Shown: positions 24,035 to 32,169 of the stretch, piece by piece
How positions within the stretch are numbered: the stretch's first letter is position 1
Layout of the letters: each line of letters starts with the position of its first letter
Assembly (NCBI GenBank): GCA_029976005.1
Contig: JARKOQ010000107.1
Span: 1 to 35,466 of the forward strand
Source: Aggregatilineales bacterium
GTDB lineage: Bacteria > Chloroflexota > Anaerolineae > Aggregatilineales > Ch27
Length of the DNA stretch: 35,466 bases
Reading direction: 5' to 3'
Notes under the pieces: model-generated
Seen by the model: the letters and a program-made list of their open reading frames with translations, nothing else
Told to the model about the DNA's origin: nothing
The model's database searches: none
Made by a program: the position numbers and the translations under genes

Positions 24035-25201
24035 ATGATGGAACACCTGAATGGCGATCGGTTGATGAGCTACGTCCGCGCCCTGGCCGACGAGATCGGC
24101 CCGCGCCCGGCGGGACATCCCCAGGAGGAACTGGCCCGCGAGTACGTGCGGCGCATCCTGGCCGAGCAAGGTCTTGCGCCGGAAGACATCGAGTCGATTC
24201 CGTTCCCCACGCCCGATACCTGGGGATACATGACCACCCTGCCGACCCTGCTGACCCTGCTGACCAACCTGCCCGGCCGGACCGGGCTGCTCAACCGGCT
24301 GACCGGCGGCGCGATTGGCGTGCTGTCGGCCGTGGCCCTGTGGCTGGGAATCGGCGGCCAACGCCAGCCGCTGGCCTTCCTCACCCCCCGCCGGCCGAGC
24401 GCGACCCTGGTGGCGCGCCTCCCCGCCCGTGGGGAAAAGCGCCAGACCGTCGTCCTGGTCGGCCACGTGGACTCCAACAAACAGCGCGTGCTGTTCGCCC
24501 CGCCGGTCAAGCGTCTGCTGCGCTGGAGCGGCACGGCCTCGATCGCCGTCGTGGCCCTCAACGCCGTGGCCCAGCTCCTGGGCCTGGAGAAGCTGCGCCG
24601 CCTGACCACCCTGGGCCTGCTTGGCTCGCTGGGAGTTCTGCTGGCCGACGAGGTGCAGGACTTCGTGGACGGGGCCAACGACAACGCCAGCGCCGTGGCC
24701 TGCCTGCTGGGGCTGGGGGCGCGGCTCCTCGCCGAGCCGCTGGAGCATACCGAGGTCTGGCTGGCCTTCACCGGCGCGGAGGAGGTCGGCGACGTGGGGA
24801 TGCACGCCCTGTTGGACGCCCACGGCGAGGCCCTGCGCGACGCCTACTTCCTGGATTACGAGATGGTCGGGGCCGGGCAGCTTGCCTACGTCAGCGATCA
24901 CGGCCTGTCCGCTTTCAACCGCTACCGCCCGGACGCCGAATCGGTGGCCTGGGTGGAAGAAACCGCGCGCCGCTTCCCGGAATTTGGCGTGACCGGCCAG
25001 CCGATGGTGATCGTGGAAGAGGTTGGCAGCCTGCGCGGGCGGGGCTTCAAGGGGCTGTGTCTGGCCGGGGTCGGGCAGGATGGCTGGCTGGTCAACTGGC
25101 ACCGCTACAGCGACCACAGCGGCAACATCGAGCCGGCGGCCCTGGAAAAGGCGGCCCGCTTCGGCTGGGCCATGCTCCAGACGCTCGACGGCAAGGCCTG
25201 A
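24035..25201 (+). CDS. M28-family metallopeptidase with internal membrane segments
   Basis: A 388-residue protein with the five M28 co-catalytic zinc ligands: H144 (VGHVDSNKQ, with D146), D216 (GANDNAS), E249/E250 (GAEEVG), D274 (FLDYEMVGAG) and H361 (HRYSDHSGN). The N-terminus (SYVRALADEIGPRPAGHPQE, then ELAREYVRRIL) is typical. Hydrophobic stretches at about 78-107 and 168-205, inside or beside the catalytic domain, suggest membrane attachment. Probably an aminopeptidase-like enzyme; substrate unknown. GAGGGGT supports ATG 24035 or 24038 rather than an upstream start at 24008. Confidence 0.85.
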   Translation: MMEHLNGDRLMSYVRALADEIGPRPAGHPQEELAREYVRRILAEQGLAPEDIESIPFPTPDTWGYMTTLPTLLTLLTNLPGRTGLLNRLTGGAIGVLSAVALWLGIGGQRQPLAFLTPRRPSATLVARLPARGEKRQTVVLVGHVDSNKQRVLFAPPVKRLLRWSGTASIAVVALNAVAQLLGLEKLRRLTTLGLLGSLGVLLADEVQDFVDGANDNASAVACLLGLGARLLAEPLEHTEVWLAFTGAEEVGDVGMHALLDAHGEALRDAYFLDYEMVGAGQLAYVSDHGLSAFNRYRPDAESVAWVEETARRFPEFGVTGQPMVIVEEVGSLRGRGFKGLCLAGVGQDGWLVNWHRYSDHSGNIEPAALEKAARFGWAMLQTLDGKA

Positions 25202-25424
25202 AAACGGCGGTCAGCCATCCGCGATCAGCGAAAGATACAGGCCGCCTGGCAGACGCCAGGCGGCGTGCCGTTTCGACGCTGCCATTTGGGCAGAGCTTTT
25301 TCCGCGGTTTTCCTTTGCGCTCCCGGCGTTTGGGCGGTTCCATCCGCTTTTGGCGTGCCCGCGACCAAAACAGCGCGGGCGCGCTATAATCGCGCTTCTG
25401 GTTTGTTCCGATGGAGAGACCTGC
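25202..25424. repeat. Intergenic copy of the GATCAGCG / TTTCGACGC repeat, with hairpin
   Basis: Begins GGCGGTCAGCCATCC, then GCGATCAGCGAAAG, and includes a perfect 10-base hairpin (GCCGCCTGGC 25241-25250 with GCCAGGCGGC 25255-25264, loop AGAC) and GCCGTTTCGACGCTG. The motifs GATCAGCG and CAGCGTCGAA recur near 29873 and 31154 in reverse orientation. Promoter of the next gene lies at its end. Confidence 0.6.
25385..25390 (+). promoter_or_regulatory. TATAAT -10 box for the epimerase gene
   Basis: A perfect TATAAT in GCGCTATAATCGCG, 35 bases before the ATG. GCGACC at 18 bases upstream is a poor -35. The same CTATAATc context occurs at 35035-35040 on the - strand. Confidence 0.5.
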
Positions 25425-26396
25425 ATGAAACGTGCATTGATTACGGGTGGGGCCGGGTTCATCGGCAGCCACCTGGCCGAACACCTGCTGTCGGAAGATT
25501 ACGCGGTCACGATCATCGACAACCTGTCCACCGGCCGCTTTGAGAACATCGCTCACCTGGAAGATCATCCCCGCTTCCATTACGCCATCGAGGACATCCG
25601 CAGCCAGGCGGTGATGGATCGTCTGGTCAGCGAATGCGACGTGATCTACCACCTGGCGGCGGCGGTGGGCGTTTTTTCGATCGTGTCCAGCCCGATCGAT
25701 ACCCTGGAAATCAACGTCGACGGGACGCAGGTCGTGCTCCAGACCGCGCGCCGCTACCGGCGCAAGGTGCTGATCGCCAGCACCAGCGAGGTCTACGGCA
25801 AGGGCATCAAGGTGCCCTTCAACGAGGAAGACGACCGCGTGCTCGGCCCGACGACCAAGAGCCGCTGGAGCTATGCCGCCAGCAAGGAGCTGGACGAGTT
25901 CCTGGCCCTGGCCTACTACCGCGCCGTGCAGCTCCCGGTGGTGATCTTCCGCCTGTTCAACACGGTCGGACCGCGCCAGGTGGGCCACTACGGGATGGTG
26001 CTGCCGCGCTTTGTGCGCTGGGCGCTCAGGGGCGAGCCGATCCAGATTTTCGGCGACGGCCAGCAGTCGCGCTGCTTTGGCAACGTCAAGGACGTGATTG
26101 AGGCCATCTACCGGCTGGAAAACACCCCCAGCGCGGTGGGCGAGGTCTTCAACATCGGCAACGCCGAGGAAATTACCATCAACGACCTGGCTAAACGCAT
26201 TTTGGAGCGTACCGGCAGCAATTCGCCGGTCGTGTACGTGCCCTACGAAAAAGCCTATGAGCCGGGCTTCGAGGACATGCGCCGCCGCGTGCCGGACACG
26301 TCCAAGATCACCCGCTTCACCGGCTGGGAGCCGACCACGAATCTCGATCAGACCATCGACCAGATCGTGGATTACTTCCGCACGCATGGCGAGTGA
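25425..26396 (+). CDS. NAD-dependent nucleotide-sugar epimerase/dehydratase (extended SDR)
   Basis: A 323-residue extended short-chain dehydrogenase. NAD-binding GGAGFIGSH at residues 8-16, acidic NAD-ribose Asp in IIDNLSTGR, catalytic ASTSEVYG Ser and YAASK Tyr-Lys pair, and the nucleotide-sugar region RQVGHYGMVLPRFVRWALRG, then IQIFGDGQQSRCFGNVKDV. It acts on a nucleotide-diphosphate sugar (UDP-glucose 4-epimerase or a dehydratase); the exact substrate cannot be told. GGAGAGAC lies before the ATG, and the family N-terminus MKRALITGG fixes the start. Likely feeds surface glycan synthesis with the glycosyltransferases further on (inference). Confidence 0.88.
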   Translation: MKRALITGGAGFIGSHLAEHLLSEDYAVTIIDNLSTGRFENIAHLEDHPRFHYAIEDIRSQAVMDRLVSECDVIYHLAAAVGVFSIVSSPIDTLEINVDGTQVVLQTARRYRRKVLIASTSEVYGKGIKVPFNEEDDRVLGPTTKSRWSYAASKELDEFLALAYYRAVQLPVVIFRLFNTVGPRQVGHYGMVLPRFVRWALRGEPIQIFGDGQQSRCFGNVKDVIEAIYRLENTPSAVGEVFNIGNAEEITINDLAKRILERTGSNSPVVYVPYEKAYEPGFEDMRRRVPDTSKITRFTGWEPTTNLDQTIDQIVDYFRTHGE

Positions 26397-26566
26397 TATA
26401 CTGAAGCCGTCAGCAATCAGCTTTCAGCGGTCAGCGAAAAGCGGGCCGCGGCCGGGGAATCGATAGCCGAACGGGGCCGTTCTGGCCGCCGAGCTGCCAT
26501 CCATCGCGCTAGAAACTGACGACTGAGAACTGGCGACTGTGAACTGACGACTCCAAGGAGCCTGAT
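26397..26566. repeat. Intergenic repeats: GATCAGC-type copy and CTGACGACT tandem array
   Basis: Near 26408-26445 lie CAGCAATCAGCTTTCAGC and GGTCAGCGAAAAGCGG, members of the family also at 25202. At 26512-26553 is a tandem array of units like ACTGACGACTGAGA and ACTGGCGACTGTGA, matching the array before the TIR-like gene. AAGGAG (26555-26560) is the ribosome-binding site of the next gene. Confidence 0.6.
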
Positions 26567-29026
26567 ATGGCCCAACCCAAACGCCACCCGCTGGCACTGC
26601 CCCCCGAGGCCCTGAGCTACCGGTGCAGCGCCGAGCAGTTTCCTTTCAAGACCACGGCCGAACTACCCAGCATGCGCGAGATCATCGGCCAGCCGCGCGG
26701 CGTGCGCGCCATCGAATTCGGGATCGACATGGGCAGCGCCGGGTACAACATCTTCGTGATGGGCCCGCGCGGCACCGGCCGCCTGACCGCCATCGAGCGC
26801 TTCATCCAGGCCCGCGCCAGTGACGACCCCGTGCCGGACGACTGGCTGTACGTCCACAACTTCGACCTGCCCCACCAGCCGCGCGCCCTGCGCCTGCCGG
26901 CCGGCCAGGGCCGCGCCTTCGTGGATGACCTGCGCGCGGTCGTCGGCCGCCTGAGCACCGAGATTCCGCGCGCCTTCGAAGCCCAGACCTTTCAGGAAGC
27001 CGTCCAGCACATCAAGCGCGAGCTTCAGGTCAAGCGCGACGCGATCTTTGCCCGCGTCCAGGCTTTGGCGGCGGAAAAAGGCTTCGTGATCCGCAGCACC
27101 CAGGGCGGGCTGATGCTGGCCCCGGTCAAGCCCGACGGGCAGACGATGACCCCGGAGGAATACGAAGCCCTGACCGAGGCCGTCCGGGCCGACCTGGAGC
27201 AGCGCCGCCTGGGCCTGGAAGACGATCTGACCGGCTCGCTGCGCGAGTCGTCCGACCTGGAGGAACTGGCCCAGGCATCCTTCCAGACGTTGCGCCGGGA
27301 GGCCACCACCGGCGTGCTGGAAGGCCAGCTCAAGCCCCTGCGCGGCAAGTACGACTCCTTCCCGGCGGTGGGGGCCTACCTCGACCGGATGATGCAGGAC
27401 ATCCTGGATCACATCGAGGACTTCGAGGCCGGCTCCAGCCCTCAGCCGGAGGGCGGGGAAGCGGCGGACGCACCCGCCGAGGCGAGCGACGGCGCGGCGG
27501 GCAGCATCGACGGCCTGAGCCGCTACGAGGCCAACCTGCTGGTCGATCACGGCGCGACGACGGGCGCGCCGGTCATCGTGGTCACCCTGCCCACCTATCA
27601 AAACCTGATCGGGCGGATCGAATACCGGGTGCAGTTTGGGGCGCTGACCACGGACTTCACCATGATCAAGCCCGGCGCGCTGCACCAGGCCAACGGCGGC
27701 TTCCTGGTCGTCCGCGCCCTGGATATCCTCCAGCAGCCCTTCGCCTGGGAAGCGCTCAAGCGCGCCATCAACTCCGAGCAGGTGTGCATCGAGGAGCCGG
27801 AAAGCAGCAAGGCCAGCGTGGTCACCACCCAGATGCTGGAGCCGGAGCCGATCCCGCTGCGCCTCAAGGTGATCATGCTGGGCAGCCCGATGCTGTACTA
27901 CTCGCTCTTCGATTCGGAGGAGGACTTCCCGGAGCTGTTCAAGGTCAAGGCCGATTTCGCCGCCACGATGGACCGCGACGGCGACTCCGAGGCCCAGTAC
28001 GCGGCCTTTGTCGCCACGCGCTGCCACGAGGACGGCCTGCCCCATTTCACGGCGGCGGCGGTCGCGCGCGTGATCGAGTTCGGGGCCAAGCTGGCCGAGG
28101 ATCAGCACTACCTCAGCACCCGCTTTGGCGAGATCACCGACCTGATCCGCGAGGCGGCCTACTATGCCCGCCAGGCCGGGCGCGAGGTCACCGGGCCGGA
28201 GGACGTGGTGCGGGCCATCGACGAGCGCCGCTACCGCGGCAACCTGTACGAGGAGCTGAGTCACCGCCAGATTCTGGACGATTTCGTCATCGTCGAGACC
28301 CAGGGCCAGGCCCCCGGCCAGATCAACGGCCTGACGGTCATGCAGTTGGGCGATCATGTCTTCGGCCAGCCGTCCCGGATCACGGCCCGCGTCTACATGG
28401 GCCAGGGGGATGTCGTCCAGATCGAGCGCGAGGTCAACCTGACCGGCCCGATCCACGACAAGGGCCTGCTGACCCTGCGCGGCTACCTGGGCAGCCAGTA
28501 CGCCCTCGACTTCCCGCTGACCTTCTCCGCCAGCCTGACCTTCGAGCAGAGCTACGGCGGCGTGGAGGGCGACAGCGCCTCCAGCACCGAGCTGTACGCG
28601 CTGCTCTCCGCCCTGTCCGGCTATCCGATCCGCCAGGACCTGGCCGTGACCGGCTCGGTCGACCAGCGCGGCGTGGTCCAGCCGATCGGCGGCGTGACGG
28701 AGAAGATCGAGGGATTCTTCCAGATCTGCAAGGCGCGCGGGCTGACCGGCACGCAGGGGGTCTTGATCCCCAGGGCCAACCAGCGTAACCTGATGGTAAG
28801 CGACGAAGTCGCGGCGGCGGTCGAGGCCGGGCAGTTCCACGTCTACGCCGTCGAAACGATCGACCAGGGCATCGAGCTGCTGATGGGGCACCCGGCCGGA
28901 ACGCGCCAACCGGACGGGGCCTATCCCCCAGACTCGGTGCACCGTGCCGTTGAAGACCGTTTGCGCGCCCTGGCGGAAGGGGTGCGCCAGTATACCGCCC
29001 CGTCCGTGCACGTCTCAGGGCGGTAA
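26567..29026 (+). CDS. AAA_32-type Lon family ATP-dependent protease
   Basis: An 819-residue Lon-like protease. An N-terminal ATPase domain with P-loop-like MGPRGTGRLTA (Arg replaces the usual Lys; in related AAA_32 proteins this varies) precedes a helical region (about 130-290), HQANGGFLVVRALDIL, and a C-terminal Lon S16 domain. The catalytic Ser lies in GDSASSTELYALL (S670) and the Lys in IGGVTEKIEGFF (K713), 43 residues apart as in E. coli Lon (S679/K722). It likely degrades unfolded or regulatory proteins. AAGGAG is six bases from the ATG. Confidence 0.92.
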   Translation: MAQPKRHPLALPPEALSYRCSAEQFPFKTTAELPSMREIIGQPRGVRAIEFGIDMGSAGYNIFVMGPRGTGRLTAIERFIQARASDDPVPDDWLYVHNFDLPHQPRALRLPAGQGRAFVDDLRAVVGRLSTEIPRAFEAQTFQEAVQHIKRELQVKRDAIFARVQALAAEKGFVIRSTQGGLMLAPVKPDGQTMTPEEYEALTEAVRADLEQRRLGLEDDLTGSLRESSDLEELAQASFQTLRREATTGVLEGQLKPLRGKYDSFPAVGAYLDRMMQDILDHIEDFEAGSSPQPEGGEAADAPAEASDGAAGSIDGLSRYEANLLVDHGATTGAPVIVVTLPTYQNLIGRIEYRVQFGALTTDFTMIKPGALHQANGGFLVVRALDILQQPFAWEALKRAINSEQVCIEEPESSKASVVTTQMLEPEPIPLRLKVIMLGSPMLYYSLFDSEEDFPELFKVKADFAATMDRDGDSEAQYAAFVATRCHEDGLPHFTAAAVARVIEFGAKLAEDQHYLSTRFGEITDLIREAAYYARQAGREVTGPEDVVRAIDERRYRGNLYEELSHRQILDDFVIVETQGQAPGQINGLTVMQLGDHVFGQPSRITARVYMGQGDVVQIEREVNLTGPIHDKGLLTLRGYLGSQYALDFPLTFSASLTFEQSYGGVEGDSASSTELYALLSALSGYPIRQDLAVTGSVDQRGVVQPIGGVTEKIEGFFQICKARGLTGTQGVLIPRANQRNLMVSDEVAAAVEAGQFHVYAVETIDQGIELLMGHPAGTRQPDGAYPPDSVHRAVEDRLRALAEGVRQYTAPSVHVSGR

Positions 29027-29101
29027 GGGTCCCGGACGCGGTAGTGGCGGACAACCCGCCAGGACCGGTCGGCAGGGCCAACGTTTGGGAGGGAGGCAGG
29101 C

Positions 29102-29575
29102 ATGACTCGTTACACACTGTTGGATTTGCTCGGCACGCGGCAGATCTCCGGCGAAACGGAGCGACAGTTCGTGGATTACTGCCTGTGGGAGCAGGCCGTC
29201 AAGGCCTGTGTCGCGATTCTGGAGCAAACCGGGATGACGCCTCTGGCTCAGGAGCTGGCCGCCGCCCAGGATACGACGGCCCTGCTGATCACCGCCCACC
29301 GGGTGGCCCGCCAGGCCCGCCGGGCCGGGCTGGGGGTGATGCCCCTGGCCGCCGTGCAGGGCATGGCCGCCGAATTGGAGCAGCTCATCCACGCGGCCCG
29401 GCCGGGCGAGCTTGACTCGGACGCCGTGTCGTTCCACGCGGCGCGGCTGGCCGGGTGGGCCGGCTGGGTGCGCAGCAGCTTCCGCACCGGGGTCTTCAAG
29501 TCCAACGCGGAAGACGCCGCCTATGCCGAGCAGCTTCAGCGCCTGATGCGCCTGATGGGCGTGGCCGGGGTTTAG
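29102..29575 (+). CDS. Small helical protein of unknown function, downstream of the Lon-like protease
   Basis: A 157-residue, Ala/Leu-rich, mostly helical protein (MTRYTLLDLLGTRQISGETE...). No known domain was recognised. It has a strong GGGAGGGAGG before the ATG and follows the Lon-like gene by 75 bases, a gap with one small 6-base hairpin but no terminator, so it may be co-transcribed with it. An adaptor or substrate role is speculation. Confidence 0.65.
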   Translation: MTRYTLLDLLGTRQISGETERQFVDYCLWEQAVKACVAILEQTGMTPLAQELAAAQDTTALLITAHRVARQARRAGLGVMPLAAVQGMAAELEQLIHAARPGELDSDAVSFHAARLAGWAGWVRSSFRTGVFKSNAEDAAYAEQLQRLMRLMGVAGV

Positions 29576-30013
29576 TGGCCGGGATGGACTGTCATCCCTA
29601 TCCCCCGGCCCCTTTCCCCGTAAACGGAGAAAGGGGAGAGGCGACTCAAGTCCCTTTCCGCTTGCGGGGAGAGATTTAGGGAGGGGTTGCGCACGCGCAA
29701 AAACAAGTGCGAAATTGCATAACAGCCTCCACAAGCTGCCGCTTCGGATTGGCGTGATGCCTGCCAGGTGGCGCTGTTTCGCGCCGAAGACTATCCCAAC
29801 CTTTCCCATTGAGTGGGTTTGTTTGTGATGGGTTTCCCATGGTGTGAGTAAAATCAGCCGCGCATGCTGGCAGTCGAAGCGGCAGGCGGCAGGCGAAAAC
29901 CGGGTACGGATCGGGATGCTGACCCGGACGCGCGGTTTTGCCTCTGGCTGATCGCTGAGAGTTGATTGCCGGCCGCTTCTTTCCGGACCGCCTGAAGAAA
30001 GACACCACACTCG
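29576..30013. repeat. 438-base gene-free spacer packed with repeats
   Basis: From 29600 to 29690 it resembles the pyrimidine-rich hairpin repeats common in bacterial genomes: CCCCTTTC (29609-29616) pairs with GAAAGGGG (29629-29636), then a second TCCCTTTCCGC/GCGGGGAGA hairpin. ATGGG/CCCAT hairpin near 29828-29840. From 29873: GTCGAAGCGGCAGGCGGC and AGGCGAAAACCGGGT, then CCTCTGGCTGATCGCTGA near 29941-29959, a copy of the dispersed family. No gene seen. Confidence 0.65.
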
Positions 30014-31147
30014 ATGAAGATTCTGTTTGTCGCGCCGCTGCACTTCCCGGAGGAGCTGGCGAAGGCCCAGGCCGCCACGCCGCCCGGCCAGCCACGCCCG
30101 CTTTTCCCGCCCAGCATGGCCCAGCACTTCTACGAGAAGGCCCTGCGCGCCCAGGGCCACGAGCTGTTCGCCTTCTACCGCAGCCAGGGCGTGCTGCCCG
30201 GCATGGGCCGTCTGGGCGAGCGCCGGCTCGTGCGCGGGGTCTCGCAGGTGCTGCCCCACTTCAACCCCGATTACCGCCTGCGCAACACCCGCCTGCTGGA
30301 GATGGCCCGCCGGATCAGGCCGGAGCTGGTCTACGTGACCGGCGACAACGAGGTGATCTACCCGGAGACTCTGGCCCGGATCAAGGCGGAGACGGGCGCG
30401 ATCCTGGTCTACTTTTGCGGGACGTCGCCGATGGTCTTCAGCCACCGCAACGAGCAAAAGGCGGCCCCGATCTACGACCTAGTGCTGGCCAACGACTACT
30501 ACCATGCCATCCAGTGGATGGAGATGGGCGCGCCGCGCTTCATCAACCCGCCCGGCGTCGGGATCGACCCGGAGTTCCATTACCCGCGCGACCTCACCGG
30601 CGAGGAGCGCGCCGCCTACGCCTGCGACGTGACGTTCGTCGGCACGCTGGCCCCGGATCACCTGTACAGCCGGCGCGTCAAGGCCCTGGAGGCCCTGCGC
30701 GATTTCAAGCTGGGCATCTGGAGCGTGCATCAGGTGCCGGAGTCGCTGCGGCCCTACGTGCGCGGGCGCGTCCTGGGCGGGGACATGCTGCGGGTGCTAA
30801 CCGGGGCGACCATCGCCTTCAACGCGCATGGGGACTTCGTGTTCTACGGCGGCAACATGCGCCTGTTCGAGATCGCCGCCGTGGGGGCCTTCCAGATCGC
30901 GGACGACCTGCCGGGCGTGCGCCGGTGGTTCACGCCGGGGCAGACCATCGAGACCTTCCGCGATCCGCGCGACCTGGCCGAGAAAGTCTCATACTACCTG
31001 GCGCACCCGGAAGACCGGCAGCGGATCGCGGCCGCGGCGCGCCAGCACGTGCTGGCCCGGCATACTTACACCCAGCGCGCCGCCGCGCTGATGGACATGG
31101 TGGCGGCGATCCAGGCGGGCACGGCCCGCCCCGTCCCGGAGCCGTAA
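30014..31147 (+). CDS. CgeB-like glycosyltransferase (Glyco_trans_1_2 type)
   Basis: A 377-residue GT-B-type protein beginning MKILFVAPLHFPEELAKAQA. Its C-terminal region NMRLFEIAAVGAFQIADDLP, then GVRRWFTPGQTIETFRDPRD and LAEKVSYYLAHPEDRQRIAA, matches the glycosyl-transferase 1_2 pattern with EX-type residues in FEIAAVG. The N-terminal half is a Rossmann-like acceptor domain (ELVYVTGDNEVIY). It probably transfers a sugar to a surface or spore-coat-like glycan; the acceptor is unknown. No clear ribosome-binding site. Flanked on both sides by copies of the same repeat. Confidence 0.82.
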   Translation: MKILFVAPLHFPEELAKAQAATPPGQPRPLFPPSMAQHFYEKALRAQGHELFAFYRSQGVLPGMGRLGERRLVRGVSQVLPHFNPDYRLRNTRLLEMARRIRPELVYVTGDNEVIYPETLARIKAETGAILVYFCGTSPMVFSHRNEQKAAPIYDLVLANDYYHAIQWMEMGAPRFINPPGVGIDPEFHYPRDLTGEERAAYACDVTFVGTLAPDHLYSRRVKALEALRDFKLGIWSVHQVPESLRPYVRGRVLGGDMLRVLTGATIAFNAHGDFVFYGGNMRLFEIAAVGAFQIADDLPGVRRWFTPGQTIETFRDPRDLAEKVSYYLAHPEDRQRIAAAARQHVLARHTYTQRAAALMDMVAAIQAGTARPVPEP

Positions 31148-31250
31148 ACAAGCGTCGAAGCGGCAGGCGAAAACCGGGTGGGATTGGATGTGCCTCCCGG
31201 CCTGCCACACGACGCCAGACTGCCTTTGTCTCCGGCTGACCGCTGATCGC
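31148..31250. repeat. Copy of the dispersed GCGGCAGGCGAAAACCGGGT repeat
   Basis: GTCGAAG (31154-31160) continues into CGGCAGGCGAAAACCGGGT (31161-31179), identical to the copy at 29873 except for a 7-base GGCAGGC duplication there. The other end has TCTCCGGCTGACCGCTGATC, matching CCTCTGGCTGATCGCTGA of the 29873 copy. It fills the gap between two convergent genes. Confidence 0.75.
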
Positions 31251-31826
31251 CTATTTCCGGCGCGTCAGCGGCGCGACGGTGCGCTCCGCCGCCGAATCCG
31301 CGATCAGGGTCGCCAGGCGGCGCTGGCGCGTCTCCTCCTGTTTGGCGCTCATCACCCAGCGAATCGCCGTGCGGCGGTACCAGGCCGATTGGGCCTGGAA
31401 GAAAGCCCAGGCGGCCGGGTTGGCCTGCACCTGGGCGGTGTAGACCGCTTCCAGTTCGTGGGCGGGCTGCTCGTAGGTATACACGCCGGAGCGTTCCGCG
31501 CTGCGTGCCTCATACGCGGCCAGCCCGGCCGGGTGCATCCGGCCCTGGGCGGTCAGTTCCCCGACTCGCTTGATGTTGACGTTGCTCCAGGTACTGCGCT
31601 TCTGGCGCGGCGTGAAGCGGTTTGTGTAGCTAACGTCGTCGATCCGCTGGCGCACCCCATCGATCCAGCCAAAGCACAGCGCCTCGTCGACCGACTCCGG
31701 GTAGGTGACGCTTGGCTTGCCGCTACCGATCTTGTAGAAGCCGATCCAGAGTTCCCTGGCGGTTGCGTGGTTCGCCTCGAACCAGGCTCGCAGGTCGGCG
31801 GGGGTGGGGAAAAAGAGAATGTCCAT
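31251..31826 (-). CDS. YdeI/OmdA-family protein
   Basis: A 191-residue protein. Its N-terminal FPTPADLRAWFEANHATARE, then LWIGFYKIGSGKPSVTYPES and VDEALCFGWIDGVRQRIDDV with SYTNRFTPRQKRSTWSNVNI, is the typical YdeI N-terminal block; the C-terminal part has the OmdA-like helical segment (NPAAWAFFQAQSAWYRRTAI). The family has been linked to bacteriocin protection and OmpD association, but real function is unclear. Start 31826 (MDILFFPTP) is the family start; an upstream ATG at 31862 lies between promoter and gene. A very good promoter lies upstream. Confidence 0.88.
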   Translation of the reverse strand: MDILFFPTPADLRAWFEANHATARELWIGFYKIGSGKPSVTYPESVDEALCFGWIDGVRQRIDDVSYTNRFTPRQKRSTWSNVNIKRVGELTAQGRMHPAGLAAYEARSAERSGVYTYEQPAHELEAVYTAQVQANPAAWAFFQAQSAWYRRTAIRWVMSAKQEETRQRRLATLIADSAAERTVAPLTRRK

Positions 31827-31880
31827 TGGGCGCTCAAGACAAGGTCTAGTCTGACGGCACAAATGTTCTATTGCGGACTG

Positions 31881-31909
31881 ATTATCTCATGAAGTGCCGG
31901 ATTTGACAA
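31881..31909 (-). promoter_or_regulatory. Sigma70-type promoter of the YdeI/OmdA gene
   Basis: On the - strand: TTGTCA (31909-31904), 17 bases, GATAAT (31886-31881). Each box matches the consensus at 5 of 6 positions, with ideal spacing, and lies 54 bases upstream of the ATG. The best-looking promoter in the window. Confidence 0.75.
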
Positions 31910-31928
31910 GCAGGCGCGCCATACCTCA

Positions 31929-32095
31929 CAGGGCAATCGCATCCAATCGTAAGAAACATCTCACCACAGAAGGCAAATAAGTTCGCCAGCCTTTGATTCG
32001 CGGTTTCGGTGGTGCCGGTTTTTCTGTTCTCTGCGTTTTTCCTTGGCGTTCTTGGCGTTTTGGCGGTTCGTTTTGTCTTTGATGCGATTGCCCTG
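31929..32095. mobile_element. 167-bp MITE-like element with 15-bp terminal inverted repeats
   Basis: CAGGGCAATCGCATC (31929-31943) and GATGCGATTGCCCTG (32081-32095) are exact inverse copies. The inside is non-coding and T-rich, with TTCTCTGCGTTTTTCC and direct repeats of CTTGGCGTT (about 32041-32060). The left end, through CATCTCACCACAG, has a second copy at 35088. No transposase inside; no clear abutting target duplication (CCTCA occurs at both sides but offset by five bases on the right). Confidence 0.65.
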
Positions 32096-32169
32096 CTGCG
32101 CCTCACGCAACCCGGCCGCGCGGATGGATCGCGCCGGGCGTAGATGGCGTCGGTGCGCAAGGGGGCCGG

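Noticed and set aside
22457..25117. 886-codon open frame on the - strand opposite the KimA-like and M28 genes
   Set aside because: It is antisense to two well-supported genes, rich in His, Gln, Asp and Arg in the way GC-rich antisense frames are, and shows no family motif.
26663..29011. 782-codon open frame on the - strand opposite the Lon-like gene
   Set aside because: Shadow of the Lon-like protease, whose S670/K713 dyad and ribosome-binding site are clear; composition is typical of an antisense frame.
29015..30457. 480-codon open frame on the - strand across the unknown gene, the repeat spacer and the CgeB-like gene
   Set aside because: Runs through repeats and antisense to two better-supported genes; no recognisable domain.
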